64,000 nt of DNA, taken from positions 4,774,001 to 4,838,000 of the forward strand of contig NZ_CP036291.1 of NCBI RefSeq assembly GCF_007750855.1, given 5' to 3'. Source of the stretch: Pirellulimonas nuda (GTDB lineage Bacteria > Planctomycetota > Planctomycetia > Pirellulales > Lacipirellulaceae). The notes under the pieces are model-generated. The model did not search any database and had not been told where the DNA came from. It worked only from the letters and a program-made list of their open reading frames with translations. Both the position numbers and the translations under genes were made by a program. Below, piece after piece: positions 34,707 through 48,948 of the stretch (the stretch's first letter is position 1; every line of letters starts with the position of its first letter).

Positions 34707-34874
34707 GAGCCAAGAATAGCAAAGGCGCGGCCTGATTTAGGACTTTGAGCGTTCCGCCTCTGGCCACAAGGTTGGCAGCCACACAGAATTAGATTCAGCC
34801 TAACAGGCGTTGGCGTCCCCCAATCTCTTGGGCTGATGGCTGAACTCCTCTCGTGAATCAACGAATTGCAACGA

Positions 34875-37619
34875 ATGAACTCTGTGAGCCTGCTGCTGAC
34901 GACGAGTTGCCTTTTCGCCGGCCTCCATGCCGCGGGCGGCGCTCAGGCGGGCGCTCAGGCCGCCGATTGGCGAGTCGAGGGGCTGCGGTGCGACTTCTCT
35001 GTCGACCCGCTCGGCGTTGACTCTTCGCACCCACGGCTCTCCTGGCGACTGCAGAGCTCCCTGCGGGCGCAACGGCAGTCTGCCTGGCGCGTGCTGGTTG
35101 CTACCAGCCGCGATCGGTTAGACGAAGAACAGGGTGACTTATGGGATTCGGGCAAGCAGGCCTCCGAGGAATCGCTCCACCACCCCTACGACGGCGCCCC
35201 GCTTTGCTCATCTCAGCAGGTCTTCTGGAAGGTGCGGGCCTGGGACCAAGACGACCGGCCTAGCCCTTGGAGCCAATCGGCGACCTGGACGATGGGGGTC
35301 CTCGACGCAGACGAATGGCGTGGTGAATGGATCGTGGCGCCGTGGCAGACTGAGTCCCTGCTCGTACGCAACGATTTCGAAGTCGACAAGGACCTCAAGC
35401 GGGCCATCGTCCACGTTTGTGGACTGGGGCATTTCGAGATGACCCTCAACGGCGTCAAGTCGGGGAAGGGCCTCTTAGCGCCGGGTTGGACCAAGTACAA
35501 CAAGACCTGTCTCTACGAAACGCACGACGTGACGGCGTTGCTCCGCCAAGGGAAGAACGCGATCGGCGTCGCCCTTGGAGATGGGATGCACCACACCGAG
35601 CGGCGCAACCGCTTCAGCAAGTTTCAGAACACTTTTGGGCCGCAGCGGCTGATTGCGCAGATCGAGCTTGAGTACGCGGACGGCCGACGCGAGATTGTGG
35701 CTACGGACGCATCGTGGCGGGTCGACCCCGGGCCGACGACGTACAACGACATCTTTGGGGGCGAGGACTTCGACGCTCGGCGGGTTGAGCCTGGCTGGGA
35801 CACTGCTGGGTTCGACGAATCCCACTGGGCCAACGCCGTCCCGCTGGTCCGACCCAGCGGAGAGCTTCGGGGAAGCTCACTCTCTGCGCTTCCGATCACC
35901 GCGATCGAAACAAAGCCGCCCGTCGCAGTCAAACGCCTCAGCCCGACGCGCGACGTCGTCGACTTCGGGCAGAACACGTCGTACATGCCACGGATCAGGG
36001 TCACAGGAAAGGCCGGGGGCGTAGTGCGGCTGACACACGCCGAGGTCGTGCACGACGACGGCACGATCAACCGCGACACCTGTGGTGGCAACCGCGGCCC
36101 AGCGTACTGGCAGTACACGAAGGCGACCGATGATGAAGAAACGTGGTTTCCGCGGTTCTTTTACGCCGGCTGCCGGTACCTGCAGGTCGACAAGAGCCCC
36201 GCAGAGCCCGGAGACGAGCCGCCGGAGCTGGCAGGGATAGAAGGGGTCGTGGTGCATTCAACCGCCGAGCCGATCGGCGAGTTCGCTTGCTCGAACGAGC
36301 TGCTTGACCGCATCCGCACGCTGGTCCGCTGGGCGCAACGATCGAACATGGTCTCGGTGCTCACCGATTGCCCGCACCGCGAGAAGCTCGGCTGGCTGGA
36401 GCAGTACCACCTGAACGGCCCGGGTGTGCGTTACGAGTTCGACGCCTCGCGCATCTTCGTCAAGTCGATGCGCGACATGGCCGACTGCCAGCTTGAATCT
36501 GGGCTGGTTCCCAACATCGCCCCAGAGTACGTCGAGTTCCCCGGGACCTTCCGCGCCGCTGCGGAGTGGGGTTCGGCGGTGATCCTGGTTCCGTGGCAGC
36601 ACTACCAGGCGACGGGGGACGAACGTCTGCTGCGGGAGTATTACGGCGTCATGCAGCGGTACCTTGCCTACCTTGGCTCCAAAGCCTCCGGGCACATTGT
36701 GGAGGAAGGCTTGGGGGATTGGTACGACATGACCGAGGGGGAGCGCCCGGGGGTTTCAAAGCTCACGCCGCCCCCCTTTACGGCAACGGCGTTCTACTAC
36801 CTCGACGCCAAGACAATGGCTCAGATCGCGCAACTCCTGGGCAACCACGCGGACGCCGCCACATTTAGCGAGGTGGCCGAGGAGATCCGTTCGGCGTGGC
36901 TCGCCAAGTTCCGCACGACTGAGGGGGGCTACGGGACCGGCTCGCAATGCTCCAACGCCATTGCGTTGGTGATGGGGTTGGCGCTTCCCGACGACCGCGG
37001 GTCGATCTTAGAGGCGCTGGTGCGCGACGTACGCGCACACGGCAACGCCCCGACCGCGGGGGATGTCGGCTTCCGCTACGTGTTGCAAGCGTTGGCGCAG
37101 AACGGACGGTCCGACGTGATCTACGACATGGTCAACCAGCAAGATCGCCCGGGGTATGGTTATCAGCTCAAGCAAGGCGCCACCGCACTGACCGAGGGGT
37201 GGGACGCCAACACCCAGGCTTCGCACAATCATTTCATGCTCGGCCACATCACGGAGTGGTTCTACAAGGACCTGGTCGGCATCGGGTGCGACCCAGCCGG
37301 CCCGGGCTACAAGCGGATCTACATCAAACCCAGCCCGGTGGGGGATCTAAAGTGGGCCGAAGCGACGCACCATTGCGTCCGCGGACCGATCCACGTGCGC
37401 TGGCAGCGCGACGCGGAGCGACTCGTCCTGGAAGTGGATGTGCCGGCCAACACGACGGCTACTGTTTTCGTGCCCGCTGATTCGGCCGAATCCGTTCTCG
37501 AATCGGGCACGCCGGCGAGCAGCAGCCACGGGGTAACGTTGGTTCGGATCGAAGGAGACCGGGTGTTATTTGAGGTAGGTTCTGGCAGCTATCACTTCGA
37601 AGTCGCACGGGGGCGCTAG
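34875..37619 (+). CDS. secreted alpha-L-rhamnosidase, GH78
   Basis: The product is 914 aa. The ATG at 34875 was preferred to a TTG three codons earlier. After a signal peptide (about 1-30) come an Ig/FN3-like domain (VEGLRCDFSVDPLGV, SSHPRLSWRLQS), beta-sandwich modules, and an (alpha/alpha)6 barrel. HVCGLGHFEMTLNGVKSG and APGWTKYNKTCLYETHDVT mark the N-terminal accessory domain. DCPHREKLGWLEQ holds the proposed general acid Glu of GH78. TALTEGWDA...SHNHFMLG leads to the C-terminal beta-sandwich. The enzyme would release terminal rhamnose from rhamnogalacturonan or a similar polymer. It is upstream of a sugar isomerase-like gene. Confidence 0.92.
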   Translation: MNSVSLLLTTSCLFAGLHAAGGAQAGAQAADWRVEGLRCDFSVDPLGVDSSHPRLSWRLQSSLRAQRQSAWRVLVATSRDRLDEEQGDLWDSGKQASEESLHHPYDGAPLCSSQQVFWKVRAWDQDDRPSPWSQSATWTMGVLDADEWRGEWIVAPWQTESLLVRNDFEVDKDLKRAIVHVCGLGHFEMTLNGVKSGKGLLAPGWTKYNKTCLYETHDVTALLRQGKNAIGVALGDGMHHTERRNRFSKFQNTFGPQRLIAQIELEYADGRREIVATDASWRVDPGPTTYNDIFGGEDFDARRVEPGWDTAGFDESHWANAVPLVRPSGELRGSSLSALPITAIETKPPVAVKRLSPTRDVVDFGQNTSYMPRIRVTGKAGGVVRLTHAEVVHDDGTINRDTCGGNRGPAYWQYTKATDDEETWFPRFFYAGCRYLQVDKSPAEPGDEPPELAGIEGVVVHSTAEPIGEFACSNELLDRIRTLVRWAQRSNMVSVLTDCPHREKLGWLEQYHLNGPGVRYEFDASRIFVKSMRDMADCQLESGLVPNIAPEYVEFPGTFRAAAEWGSAVILVPWQHYQATGDERLLREYYGVMQRYLAYLGSKASGHIVEEGLGDWYDMTEGERPGVSKLTPPPFTATAFYYLDAKTMAQIAQLLGNHADAATFSEVAEEIRSAWLAKFRTTEGGYGTGSQCSNAIALVMGLALPDDRGSILEALVRDVRAHGNAPTAGDVGFRYVLQALAQNGRSDVIYDMVNQQDRPGYGYQLKQGATALTEGWDANTQASHNHFMLGHITEWFYKDLVGIGCDPAGPGYKRIYIKPSPVGDLKWAEATHHCVRGPIHVRWQRDAERLVLEVDVPANTTATVFVPADSAESVLESGTPASSSHGVTLVRIEGDRVLFEVGSGSYHFEVARGR

Positions 37620-37626
37620 AACCAGA

Positions 37627-37770
37627 TTAGCTACTGTTGCCGTCCACCGTTCGCAACCGACATTCGAGAGTCGCAGCGGAGCCGGCTTCCAGCACTCCCT
37701 TCGCACTAGTCTGCCCGTAGCGGAGGATCGCCCGGTAGCCCTTCTTGCTCTTGATCGTCGCGCTGCACAG
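37627..37770 (-). pseudogene. possible remnant of a glycosidase C-terminus (GH95-like), antisense in the gap
   Basis: An open frame of 47 codons between two stops on the minus strand reads like real protein (ATIKSKKGYRAILRYGQTSA, then GVLEAGSAATLECRL). It has no start codon at its upstream end. The pattern 'beta-hairpin, RYG, aaG..a.le.rL' resembles the C-terminal tail of the GH95 enzyme encoded at 57719-60115 (LLCRDDRQSPIDLAAGDSVE). It could be what remains of a lost glycosidase gene. The similarity was judged by eye and is short, so chance is not excluded. Confidence 0.3.
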
Positions 37771-37807
37771 TTACCCCTGGTCGTGCGGCTTGGTGCTAGG
37801 AGATGCG

Positions 37808-38698
37808 ATGCAAAGACGAGATTTCCTGAAAGCCACGTCCGTAGCATTGGCTTCGCTCGCCAGCGCACGCGCCCGTGGCGGCGATGCCGTGGCTGCCCAG
37901 GGCCGCTACAAGATCGCGGTGTGCGACTGGATGATCCTGAAGCGGCAGAAGCTCGGGGCCATTGCGCTGGCCCAGGAGATCGGCGCGGATGGCGTGGAGG
38001 TTGATATGGGTTCGCTTGGAGACCGCGAAACCTTTGAAAGCGCCTTGAACGACGCTGAGACACGAGAGGCGTTCCTACGGGAATCGGCCGATCGCGGCGT
38101 CGAGATCTGCTCGCTCGCGATGTCGGGCTTCTACGCCCAGTCGTTCGCCGAGCGTCCGACCGTGCCCCGCATGGTGGGCGACTGCATCGTCACGATGAAG
38201 GCGATGGGGATCGGCGTCGCCTTCCTGCCATTGGGGGTGCAGGGCGACTTGGTCAAGAGGCCGGAGCTCCGGCCCTGGATCGTCAAGCGGCTCAGAGCTC
38301 TTGCGCCGGTCGCGGAGCAGGCGGGTGTCGTGCTCGGCTTGGAGACCGCGCTCGACGCGGCGGCCGAGGCGAAACTGCTGGACGAGGTCGGATCGCCAGC
38401 GGTCCGCAGCTACTTCAACTTCGCCAATGCCTTGCAGGCCGGACGAGACCTGATCGCCGAACTCAAGACGCTCGGGGCAGAACGCATCTGCCAGATCCAC
38501 TGCACGGACGAAGACGGGGTGTGGCTTCAGAACAACCCTCGGGTGGACATGCCGGCGGTGAAGCGGGCGTTGGACGGGATGGGCTGGTCGGGCTGGTTGG
38601 TGGTAGAACGCTCGCGCGACGCGGCCGACCCACGCAACGTTCGACGGAACTTCGGCGAAAACGTGGCCTATCTGAAGTCGGTGTTTCAAGGCGCCTAG
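37808..38698 (+). CDS. Tat-exported sugar phosphate isomerase/epimerase-like TIM-barrel protein
   Basis: The product is 296 aa. The ATG at 37808 gives a twin-arginine signal (MQRRDFLKATSVALASLASARA). The mature protein is an AP-endonuclease-2-type TIM barrel: GADGVEVDMGSLGD, RGVEICSLAMSGFYAQSF, GVVLGLETALDAAAE, CQIHCTDEDGVW, GWSGWLVVERSRDA. The metal-binding Glu, His and Asp of the family are plausible in these segments. Such exported proteins are common in planctomycetes near glycoside hydrolase genes. The real substrate is unknown and isomerase activity is an assumption of the family name. Confidence 0.85.
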   Translation: MQRRDFLKATSVALASLASARARGGDAVAAQGRYKIAVCDWMILKRQKLGAIALAQEIGADGVEVDMGSLGDRETFESALNDAETREAFLRESADRGVEICSLAMSGFYAQSFAERPTVPRMVGDCIVTMKAMGIGVAFLPLGVQGDLVKRPELRPWIVKRLRALAPVAEQAGVVLGLETALDAAAEAKLLDEVGSPAVRSYFNFANALQAGRDLIAELKTLGAERICQIHCTDEDGVWLQNNPRVDMPAVKRALDGMGWSGWLVVERSRDAADPRNVRRNFGENVAYLKSVFQGA

Positions 38699-38731
38699 CT
38701 CGGCGTTCACCAATCTTCGTTCCTGGCGGCA

Positions 38732-43173
<4,442 letters not shown>

Positions 43174-43618
43174 GCAGCGAGCGGTTTGTTCGGGGACAGA
43201 ATAGTAGTGGTCTACGCTCCACCAGCGCGAGAACGTCTGTCTCACAGCGTCCGCCGCTCGGAGGTTGTCCGGCGGGCAGCCTCGTGCGGGTAGTGGCTAC
43301 TGCAGTCTCATAGGGTTGTCGATTGCGCGAACCGCTTCGATGACGCCGGCGGTAGAGGTGCGCGCGAGTGGGACATCCTTCCAGCCACCGGGCGCAGCTT
43401 GCTTCTCCAACCGCGAGACGTTCTCCAAACTGCCGTGGAGCGCGCCGCTGGGTGACATCGATTCTTGCGGCGCTGCGATCTACCGCAGACACGCACCCGC
43501 GCCGGTCATGGTATCACGCCGATCCCGGCACGGTGGCATCTGGTGTCGCAAAACAAGCCTGTTTCGAATGCCGATCCGCTTGTTCCGCGCGCGGTGCTCC
43601 GAGTCAAATGGGAAGTAA
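43174..43618. other. divergent intergenic region in the glycosidase locus
   Basis: This 445-base gap lies between the divergently transcribed propeller-glycosidase and second GH2 genes. It should contain both promoters, but no confident boxes were found. It also holds an antisense coding-like stretch (43297-43479). The A/T-rich GGAAGTAA just before the plus-strand ATG at 43619 serves as a weak ribosome site. Confidence 0.5.
43297..43479 (-). pseudogene. coding-like remnant or small unannotated ORF
   Basis: The minus-strand frame is open for 60 codons. It reads IAAPQESMSPSGALHG, then SLENVSRLEKQAAPGGW, then KDVPLARTSTAGVIEAVRAID before a TAG at 43297. An internal ATG at 43458 would give a 53-aa protein; no Shine-Dalgarno precedes it. 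An in-frame TAG lies right upstream. The composition is protein-like, unlike the Arg/Pro-rich shadow frames typical of this DNA. It may be the tail of a gene lost from the locus. No family was recognised. Confidence 0.35.
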
Positions 43619-46027
43619 ATGCGAACCTTGTTTTCACTTGCCCTGTGCCTGCTGACTGTCGCCCACGCTGTAGCGGGCGACGTTCGCTTGCTCATTGACG
43701 CAGACTGGCGATTCCACTTAGGCGATGATCAGGGCGCGTCCGCGTCTTCCTTCAATGACGCATCATGGCGCCGCGTCAACCTGCCGCACGACTGGAGCAT
43801 TGAGCTCGCCACCGATCCGGAAGCTCCCGCGGGCTCAGCCGGTGGCTATTTCCCAACCGGCATCGGCTGGTATCGCCGGCAGCTTGAAATCCCCAACGCG
43901 TGGCGGGGGCAGCGGGTATGGCTAGATTTCGAAGGCGTCTACCAGAACGCCGAGGTGTGGCTCAATGGAGTGCGGGTCGGCCAGCACGCGTACGGGTACA
44001 CCCCGTTCCGAGTTGAGCTGAGCGATCGGCTCCGTGCCGACGGACGCAATACGCTCGCCGTGCGCGTAGACAACGCACTGCAGCCGTCGTGCCGCTGGTA
44101 CAGCGGTTCGGGCATCTACCGGCACGTCTGGCTTGCGGCGGCGCCCTCTGTCCACCTCAAGCAGCACAGTGTCCACATCCAAGTCGATGAGCTGTCGAAG
44201 GACCACGCAACGGTAAGTGCAGTAGCGGAGATCGAGAACAGCACCGACCAAGCGATAAGCGCCCATGTGCGGTTTCAGGTAACCTCACCTGATAATCAAT
44301 TGGTAGGCGACCAGTCGCAGCGGGCGCAGGTCGAGGCGGATGCGCGGCGCGTCGTAAAGCAGGCTCTCACCATTGAGCGGCCACAACATTGGTCGCCGGA
44401 GAACCCCGCCCTTTATCGGCTCAAGGCCTCCATTGTGAACGCTGATGTGTCAACAGACGAGGCGTCGACAGCCTTCGGAATTCGGACGGTGCAAGTTGAC
44501 TCCGAGAGGGGTCTGCTGCTCAACGGTAGACCGAGCAAGCTCTACGGCGGCAACGTGCATCACGACAACGGCCCGCTCGGCGCCGCGGCGTTTGATCGGG
44601 CAGAGACGCGTCGTGTTGAGATACTCAAAGCCGCGGGGTTCAACTCCGTGCGGACCTCACACAACATCCCTTCAACGGCCTTCCTCGACGCCTGCGACCG
44701 GCTCGGCGTGATGGTGATCGACGAGCCCTTCGACGGTTGGGCGAAGCCAAAAGTGAAGCACGACTACGGCCGGCTATTCGCAGAGAACTGGCGATCCGAT
44801 CTGCGTAGCATGGTTCTCCGCGACCGCAATCATCCGTCGGTCGTGATGTGGAGCATCGGCAATGAGATGTACGAGCGAGGCGACGCAAGCGCGGTGACGT
44901 TGGCGCGCGAGATGGTCCGCGTGATCCGGCGCCTCGATCCATCCCGTCCGGTCACCGCCGGCGTGAATGGACTGGGACCGAAGAACTGGAGCGGGCTCGA
45001 CCCGCTGCTGGCCGAACTCGACATCGCCGGCTACAACTACGAAACCAGCCGCTTCGAGCAGGATCGTGCGCGGATTCCTGACCGCGTCATGCTCTCGACG
45101 GAATCGTACCCGGTGGACGCGGCGCCGAGTTGGCGGTCGCTTAAGCGGCCCTACGCCGTCGGCGACTTTGTCTGGTCGGCAATCGACTACCTTGGCGAGG
45201 CGGGGATCGGGCGGGCCTTCCCCCCCGGCCAAGAGGCGCAGCCCCATTGGCTCGGTTCTCACTACCCGTGGCACGGCGGGTCCTGTGGCGACATCGATAT
45301 CACCGGCCAACGCAAGCCGATGTCTCACTTCCGCAATATCGTTTGGGGCCGGGGTGAAAAGCTTTATGCCGCGGTTGTAGCGCCCGCTCTGGGAGGCGGC
45401 GACTGGAACCTCTCGAACTGGGCCACGCCTCCAACCGTCGCCAGCTGGACATGGCCAGGACTGGAGGGGCGGCGCCTTCAAGTCGAAGTCTATAGCCGAT
45501 GGCCCGCCGTGCGACTAGAACTCAATGGAGAGTCGATCGCGGAAGCAACGTCGAACGCTGCTAGCGGTTTTCGCAACGTCCTGCCCGTCGGCTATGCGCC
45601 GGGCGAGTTGGCGGTGATCGGGCTCGATCGCAACGGGCTTGAGCGGGAGAGGATATGCCTGGCGACAACCGGCGCCCCCTCCTCCATCCGGCTACGTCCG
45701 GACCGCAGAACAATCTGCGCGGACGGCCAGGACCTGTCATTTATCCGCGTCGATCTGTGCGACTCCAGCGGCGCCCCCTGCCCCATCGCCGACCATTCGA
45801 TCCGCTACGAGATCAGCGGTCCGGGGACAATCGTCGGCATCGGAAGCGGCGACCTGGCTTCGCTGGAATCTTACGTCAGCAATCCACGTCGAGCCCACCA
45901 GGGCCAAGCCCTTGTCATCGTCAGGAGCGATAAGGTGCCGGGCGAGATCGTTGTGCATGCAACGGCGGCTGGCGTCACCGGCGGCTCGGCCAACATCCAC
46001 AGTGAGTCCCCTGAACCTCGGCAATAG
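43619..46027 (+). CDS. secreted GH2 glycosidase (beta-galactosidase/related)
   Basis: The product is 802 aa with a signal peptide (about 1-19, ending VAGD). The order is jelly-roll (RVNLPHDWSIE, GIGWYRRQLEI), Ig-like, TIM barrel and C-terminal Ig-like/DUF4982-type domains. The acid/base Glu lies in VVMWSIGNEMYERG, and the nucleophile Glu in RVMLSTESYP. KLYGGNVHHDNGPLGAAAF is typical of the Bacteroidetes/planctomycete GH2 branch without the LacZ small-chain domain. It is shorter than the GH2 at 38732-42088 and from a different branch, so the two probably differ in linkage or position specificity. It is followed 16 bases later by a pectate lyase gene. Confidence 0.92.
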   Translation: MRTLFSLALCLLTVAHAVAGDVRLLIDADWRFHLGDDQGASASSFNDASWRRVNLPHDWSIELATDPEAPAGSAGGYFPTGIGWYRRQLEIPNAWRGQRVWLDFEGVYQNAEVWLNGVRVGQHAYGYTPFRVELSDRLRADGRNTLAVRVDNALQPSCRWYSGSGIYRHVWLAAAPSVHLKQHSVHIQVDELSKDHATVSAVAEIENSTDQAISAHVRFQVTSPDNQLVGDQSQRAQVEADARRVVKQALTIERPQHWSPENPALYRLKASIVNADVSTDEASTAFGIRTVQVDSERGLLLNGRPSKLYGGNVHHDNGPLGAAAFDRAETRRVEILKAAGFNSVRTSHNIPSTAFLDACDRLGVMVIDEPFDGWAKPKVKHDYGRLFAENWRSDLRSMVLRDRNHPSVVMWSIGNEMYERGDASAVTLAREMVRVIRRLDPSRPVTAGVNGLGPKNWSGLDPLLAELDIAGYNYETSRFEQDRARIPDRVMLSTESYPVDAAPSWRSLKRPYAVGDFVWSAIDYLGEAGIGRAFPPGQEAQPHWLGSHYPWHGGSCGDIDITGQRKPMSHFRNIVWGRGEKLYAAVVAPALGGGDWNLSNWATPPTVASWTWPGLEGRRLQVEVYSRWPAVRLELNGESIAEATSNAASGFRNVLPVGYAPGELAVIGLDRNGLERERICLATTGAPSSIRLRPDRRTICADGQDLSFIRVDLCDSSGAPCPIADHSIRYEISGPGTIVGIGSGDLASLESYVSNPRRAHQGQALVIVRSDKVPGEIVVHATAAGVTGGSANIHSESPEPRQ

Positions 46028-46043
46028 TAAGAAGGCATCCCAG

Positions 46044-48242
46044 ATGAAATGCGCATTCCGAATGATGTTGATCGTCGCCACGACCTACCTCGCGGCGCCT
46101 CTGGTTCGGGCCGAGGCCCCCATCCGAATCGACCTGAGCGCAAGCACCGGCCGCGGCGACGCGGAGACGCAAGGCTGGATCGAATGGGAGGTCGCCGGAG
46201 CCCCAGAGGTAAACGCCCAGTTTGGCAGCGTCGGGGTTGCGCTCCGCGCAGCCGATGGAAATGTGATGGGCTTCCTGCACAAGAAAGGGCTCGCCACCGG
46301 CGCTTCGGTCGCAAGCGATGGAATCACCAGCACTGGGCCGTTGCAAATCGAGCTCACGGGGCTCGCCCCCGGGCGTCACTCGCTCGTCACCTACCACAAC
46401 CGTGTATCGTCCGCAGGTGGGCGGAAGCTCAAGCTAAGCGTGGGGGGCTCCGATAGCGTTTGCTCCCCCTCCCTCTCTGCCCCGGACGATGCAGACGCCG
46501 CATCGAACTATGTTGAGTTCACCGTGGTTGACGGCGCGCCTGTGGTCGCGCGACTCGAGTCGCTCGGCGAAGCCATCGCCGACGGCGTAGTGCTCAACGC
46601 TATTGAGGTCGACGGCGCCGATCCTCACCACCGAGCGGCCAAGCCAGTGCCCAACGACTTCGACGAACACACCGACGGCGGCGCCTGCAAGATCGAGCTC
46701 GCGTGGCGGGCCCCTGAATCGGCGGCGAAGTTCCGAATCTACCTCAACCACGACCGCGACAATCGCAAGGCCCGCGTCGCCGCGACGCAAGAGTCTGGTT
46801 TCCTGGGCGAGACCACGGCGCCGCGTCTCGCGATCAAGGTCTCCGCACACGACAGCTTGGAGCACTACTGCTGGAGGGTCGATACGATCGATTCTGAGGG
46901 GGTCGTGACGCGGGGCGACGTGTGGTCGTTCCGGATCCGTCACCTCGCTTTCCCCGGCGCCGAGGGTTACGGACGCTTCGCGATCGGCGGACGCGGCGGA
47001 AGGGTGATCAAGGTCACCAATCTTGACGACAGTGGGCCTGGCAGCCTGCGCGCCGCTCTTGAAGCCGACGGGCCCAGGACAGTGGTGTTCGATGTGTCGG
47101 GTCGCATCGTCCTGAAGGATCGATTGATCGTCCGCAACGACTACGTCACGGTCGCCGGGCAAACCTCTCCTGGCAGAGGGATCTGCGTCTCAAACTACAA
47201 CCTCGGTTTGCTCGGCGCCAATGACGCGGTCCTCCGTTTCTTACGCGTCCGCCCAGGCGACACGGCGGGTGAAACGCTGGATGGCATGGGGCTAGCCAGC
47301 TGCGACCACTCGATCATCGACCACTGCTCCATCAGCTGGACTCAAGACGAGTCTTTCAGCTCTCGCGGCGCCAAGAACATCACCCTACAACGCACGCTGA
47401 TCAGCGAGGCGCTGAACATAGCGGGGCACCGCAAGTACGAAGAAGGAAGCGCCCACGGATTCGCCGCCAGCATCGGAGGGGACATCGGAAGCTTTCATCA
47501 CAACCTGTTGGCGCACTGCGCCGGCCGCAACTGGAGCCTCGCCGGCAGCGTCGACCAAGCCAACATCCACGCCGGCCGACTCGATATCCGCAACAACGTG
47601 GTCTACAACTGGGGCTATCGAACCACCGACGGGGGAGCAAAACAGGTCCAGTTCGTCAACAACTACTACAAGCCTGGCCCCGCGACTACGGTCTTCCATC
47701 TGCTCAAGCCCGAGCGAAACCACGCCTTCGGCCCTCAGGACTACTACGTGAGCGGCAACGTGATGGAGGGCCGCTACGACGGAACCGTGCCCTGGGAAGG
47801 GGTCGTCGCGCCGAAAGACGAACCGCTCGCCGAGTTCGTGTACGACGAGCCGTTCTGGAAACCCTACGTAGCGACCCAGACCGCCGAACAGGCGTACCGA
47901 GACGTGCTAGCCGATGTCGGCTGCAACGTGCCGGTGCTCGACGACCACGACAAACGCGTGATCCGCGAGACCCGCACCACAACGGTCACCTACAAGGGGA
48001 GCCGCAGTGGATTGCCGGGACTGCCAGATTCTCAGTCGGATGTGGGGGGGTGGGACGACTACCCGGAGGTCCACAGGGATTCGGATTGGGACTCCGATGG
48101 CGACGGCATGCCAAACGCCTGGGAAGCTGCCCACGGGTTCGACCCAAAGAACCCCGTAGACGGGCTGGAGGACGCCGACGGCGACGGCTATACCAACCTC
48201 GAAGACTTCCTGAACCACCTCGCCGGACGAGGCGATCGGTGA
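46044..48242 (+). CDS. secreted pectate lyase-like protein (PL1 type) with N-terminal modules and calcium-binding tail
   Basis: The product is 732 aa. The ATG at 46044 has GAAGG upstream and begins a signal peptide (about 1-26). Residues of about 30-180 form a beta-rich module, followed by an FN3-like module (about 195-300). From about 305 the parallel beta-helix starts with FPGAEGYGRFAIGGRGG, NLDDSGPGSLRAAL and VFDVSGRI, then DHSIIDHCSISW and RNNVVYNWGYRTTDGG. The last 60 residues contain acidic DSDGDGMPNAWE and DADGDGYTNLEDF loops of the thrombospondin-3/EF-hand type. It probably cleaves polygalacturonan-type backbone by beta-elimination; exact specificity is inferred. Confidence 0.88.
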   Translation: MKCAFRMMLIVATTYLAAPLVRAEAPIRIDLSASTGRGDAETQGWIEWEVAGAPEVNAQFGSVGVALRAADGNVMGFLHKKGLATGASVASDGITSTGPLQIELTGLAPGRHSLVTYHNRVSSAGGRKLKLSVGGSDSVCSPSLSAPDDADAASNYVEFTVVDGAPVVARLESLGEAIADGVVLNAIEVDGADPHHRAAKPVPNDFDEHTDGGACKIELAWRAPESAAKFRIYLNHDRDNRKARVAATQESGFLGETTAPRLAIKVSAHDSLEHYCWRVDTIDSEGVVTRGDVWSFRIRHLAFPGAEGYGRFAIGGRGGRVIKVTNLDDSGPGSLRAALEADGPRTVVFDVSGRIVLKDRLIVRNDYVTVAGQTSPGRGICVSNYNLGLLGANDAVLRFLRVRPGDTAGETLDGMGLASCDHSIIDHCSISWTQDESFSSRGAKNITLQRTLISEALNIAGHRKYEEGSAHGFAASIGGDIGSFHHNLLAHCAGRNWSLAGSVDQANIHAGRLDIRNNVVYNWGYRTTDGGAKQVQFVNNYYKPGPATTVFHLLKPERNHAFGPQDYYVSGNVMEGRYDGTVPWEGVVAPKDEPLAEFVYDEPFWKPYVATQTAEQAYRDVLADVGCNVPVLDDHDKRVIRETRTTTVTYKGSRSGLPGLPDSQSDVGGWDDYPEVHRDSDWDSDGDGMPNAWEAAHGFDPKNPVDGLEDADGDGYTNLEDFLNHLAGRGDR

Positions 48243-48948
48243 CTGACCGTCCTCTGATGAGACGGATCTTGCAGGAAGGAGGCCCTACGCTGCCGCTGGC
48301 CGCAGCTCGCCGCCGCGCCATGAAGATTGCAACGGATCGTCCTAAAAAGAGGCTGCGTGTGCAACTACGATTCTGTTGCTTCGGTTATGATGTTTGATAG
48401 GAATAGGAGTGGTTGAGAATCTAGCGGTCCGTTTGCAGACATCGCGACTGCTGCTCGACCAACGACGTTCGTCGGAGGTTGCGAAATGTAGTGGCTGTCC
48501 GGCGGCGATCCGTTATTCATCGTCACATTTTATTTGCCTCTGCTCATCGGGCGTTGCCTAATCCGCTATTGACTACTTGCTGTCACCGCAGCTCAAGCGC
48601 CGCCATGACTCGCACCCGGCTGTAGCAGCCCCTGTGGCCGCTCAAAGGACAAACGAGCGGCGGTTCGAAGAAAGCAACCACGCCCTCAACGAACAATGGG
48701 TTCGTAGTACTTACGTCTGGCTTGTCTGTGCATCATCCCGCTGGAGAGCTTTCGCGATCCACGCACTACGAGACTCCTGTATGAAACGCGTCTCAAGAGA
48801 CAATCGTTCAGCGATTGTGGATGAAGCAATGACGGGTGGCGTAGCTAGCCACTGATCAAGTCCGGCAACTCCGATAGCAACAAAAGCGTCCCACCCCGGG
48901 ACGATCACTTCTTCAGCACGTCTATTCCGAAGGCATAGGAAAACAATC
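48243..48948. other. 706-base intergenic region before the PEP-CTERM gene
   Basis: The region is A/T-richer than the coding DNA. A short inverted repeat (CCGTC at 48248-48252, GACGG at 48262-48266) follows the pectate lyase stop but lacks a T-tract. A 92-codon frame at 48577-48855 shows no signal, motif or ribosome site and is not called. An inverted GTCTC-AA-GAGAC sits around 48790-48802. AGGAAAA just before the ATG at 48949 is the ribosome site for the next gene. The promoter for that gene is probably here but was not located. Confidence 0.5.

Noticed and set aside
34800-34868. Short minus-strand stretch (SREEFSHQPKRLGDANAC) upstream of the rhamnosidase
   Set aside because: Too short, with no similarity recognised; weaker than the two remnants reported.
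48248-48266. Hairpin after the first pectate lyase as a terminator
   Set aside because: Only a five-base stem and no T-tract, so it is not called as a terminator.
48577-48855. 92-codon plus-strand frame in the gap before the PEP-CTERM gene
   Set aside because: No ribosome site, signal or recognisable motif; composition looks random.
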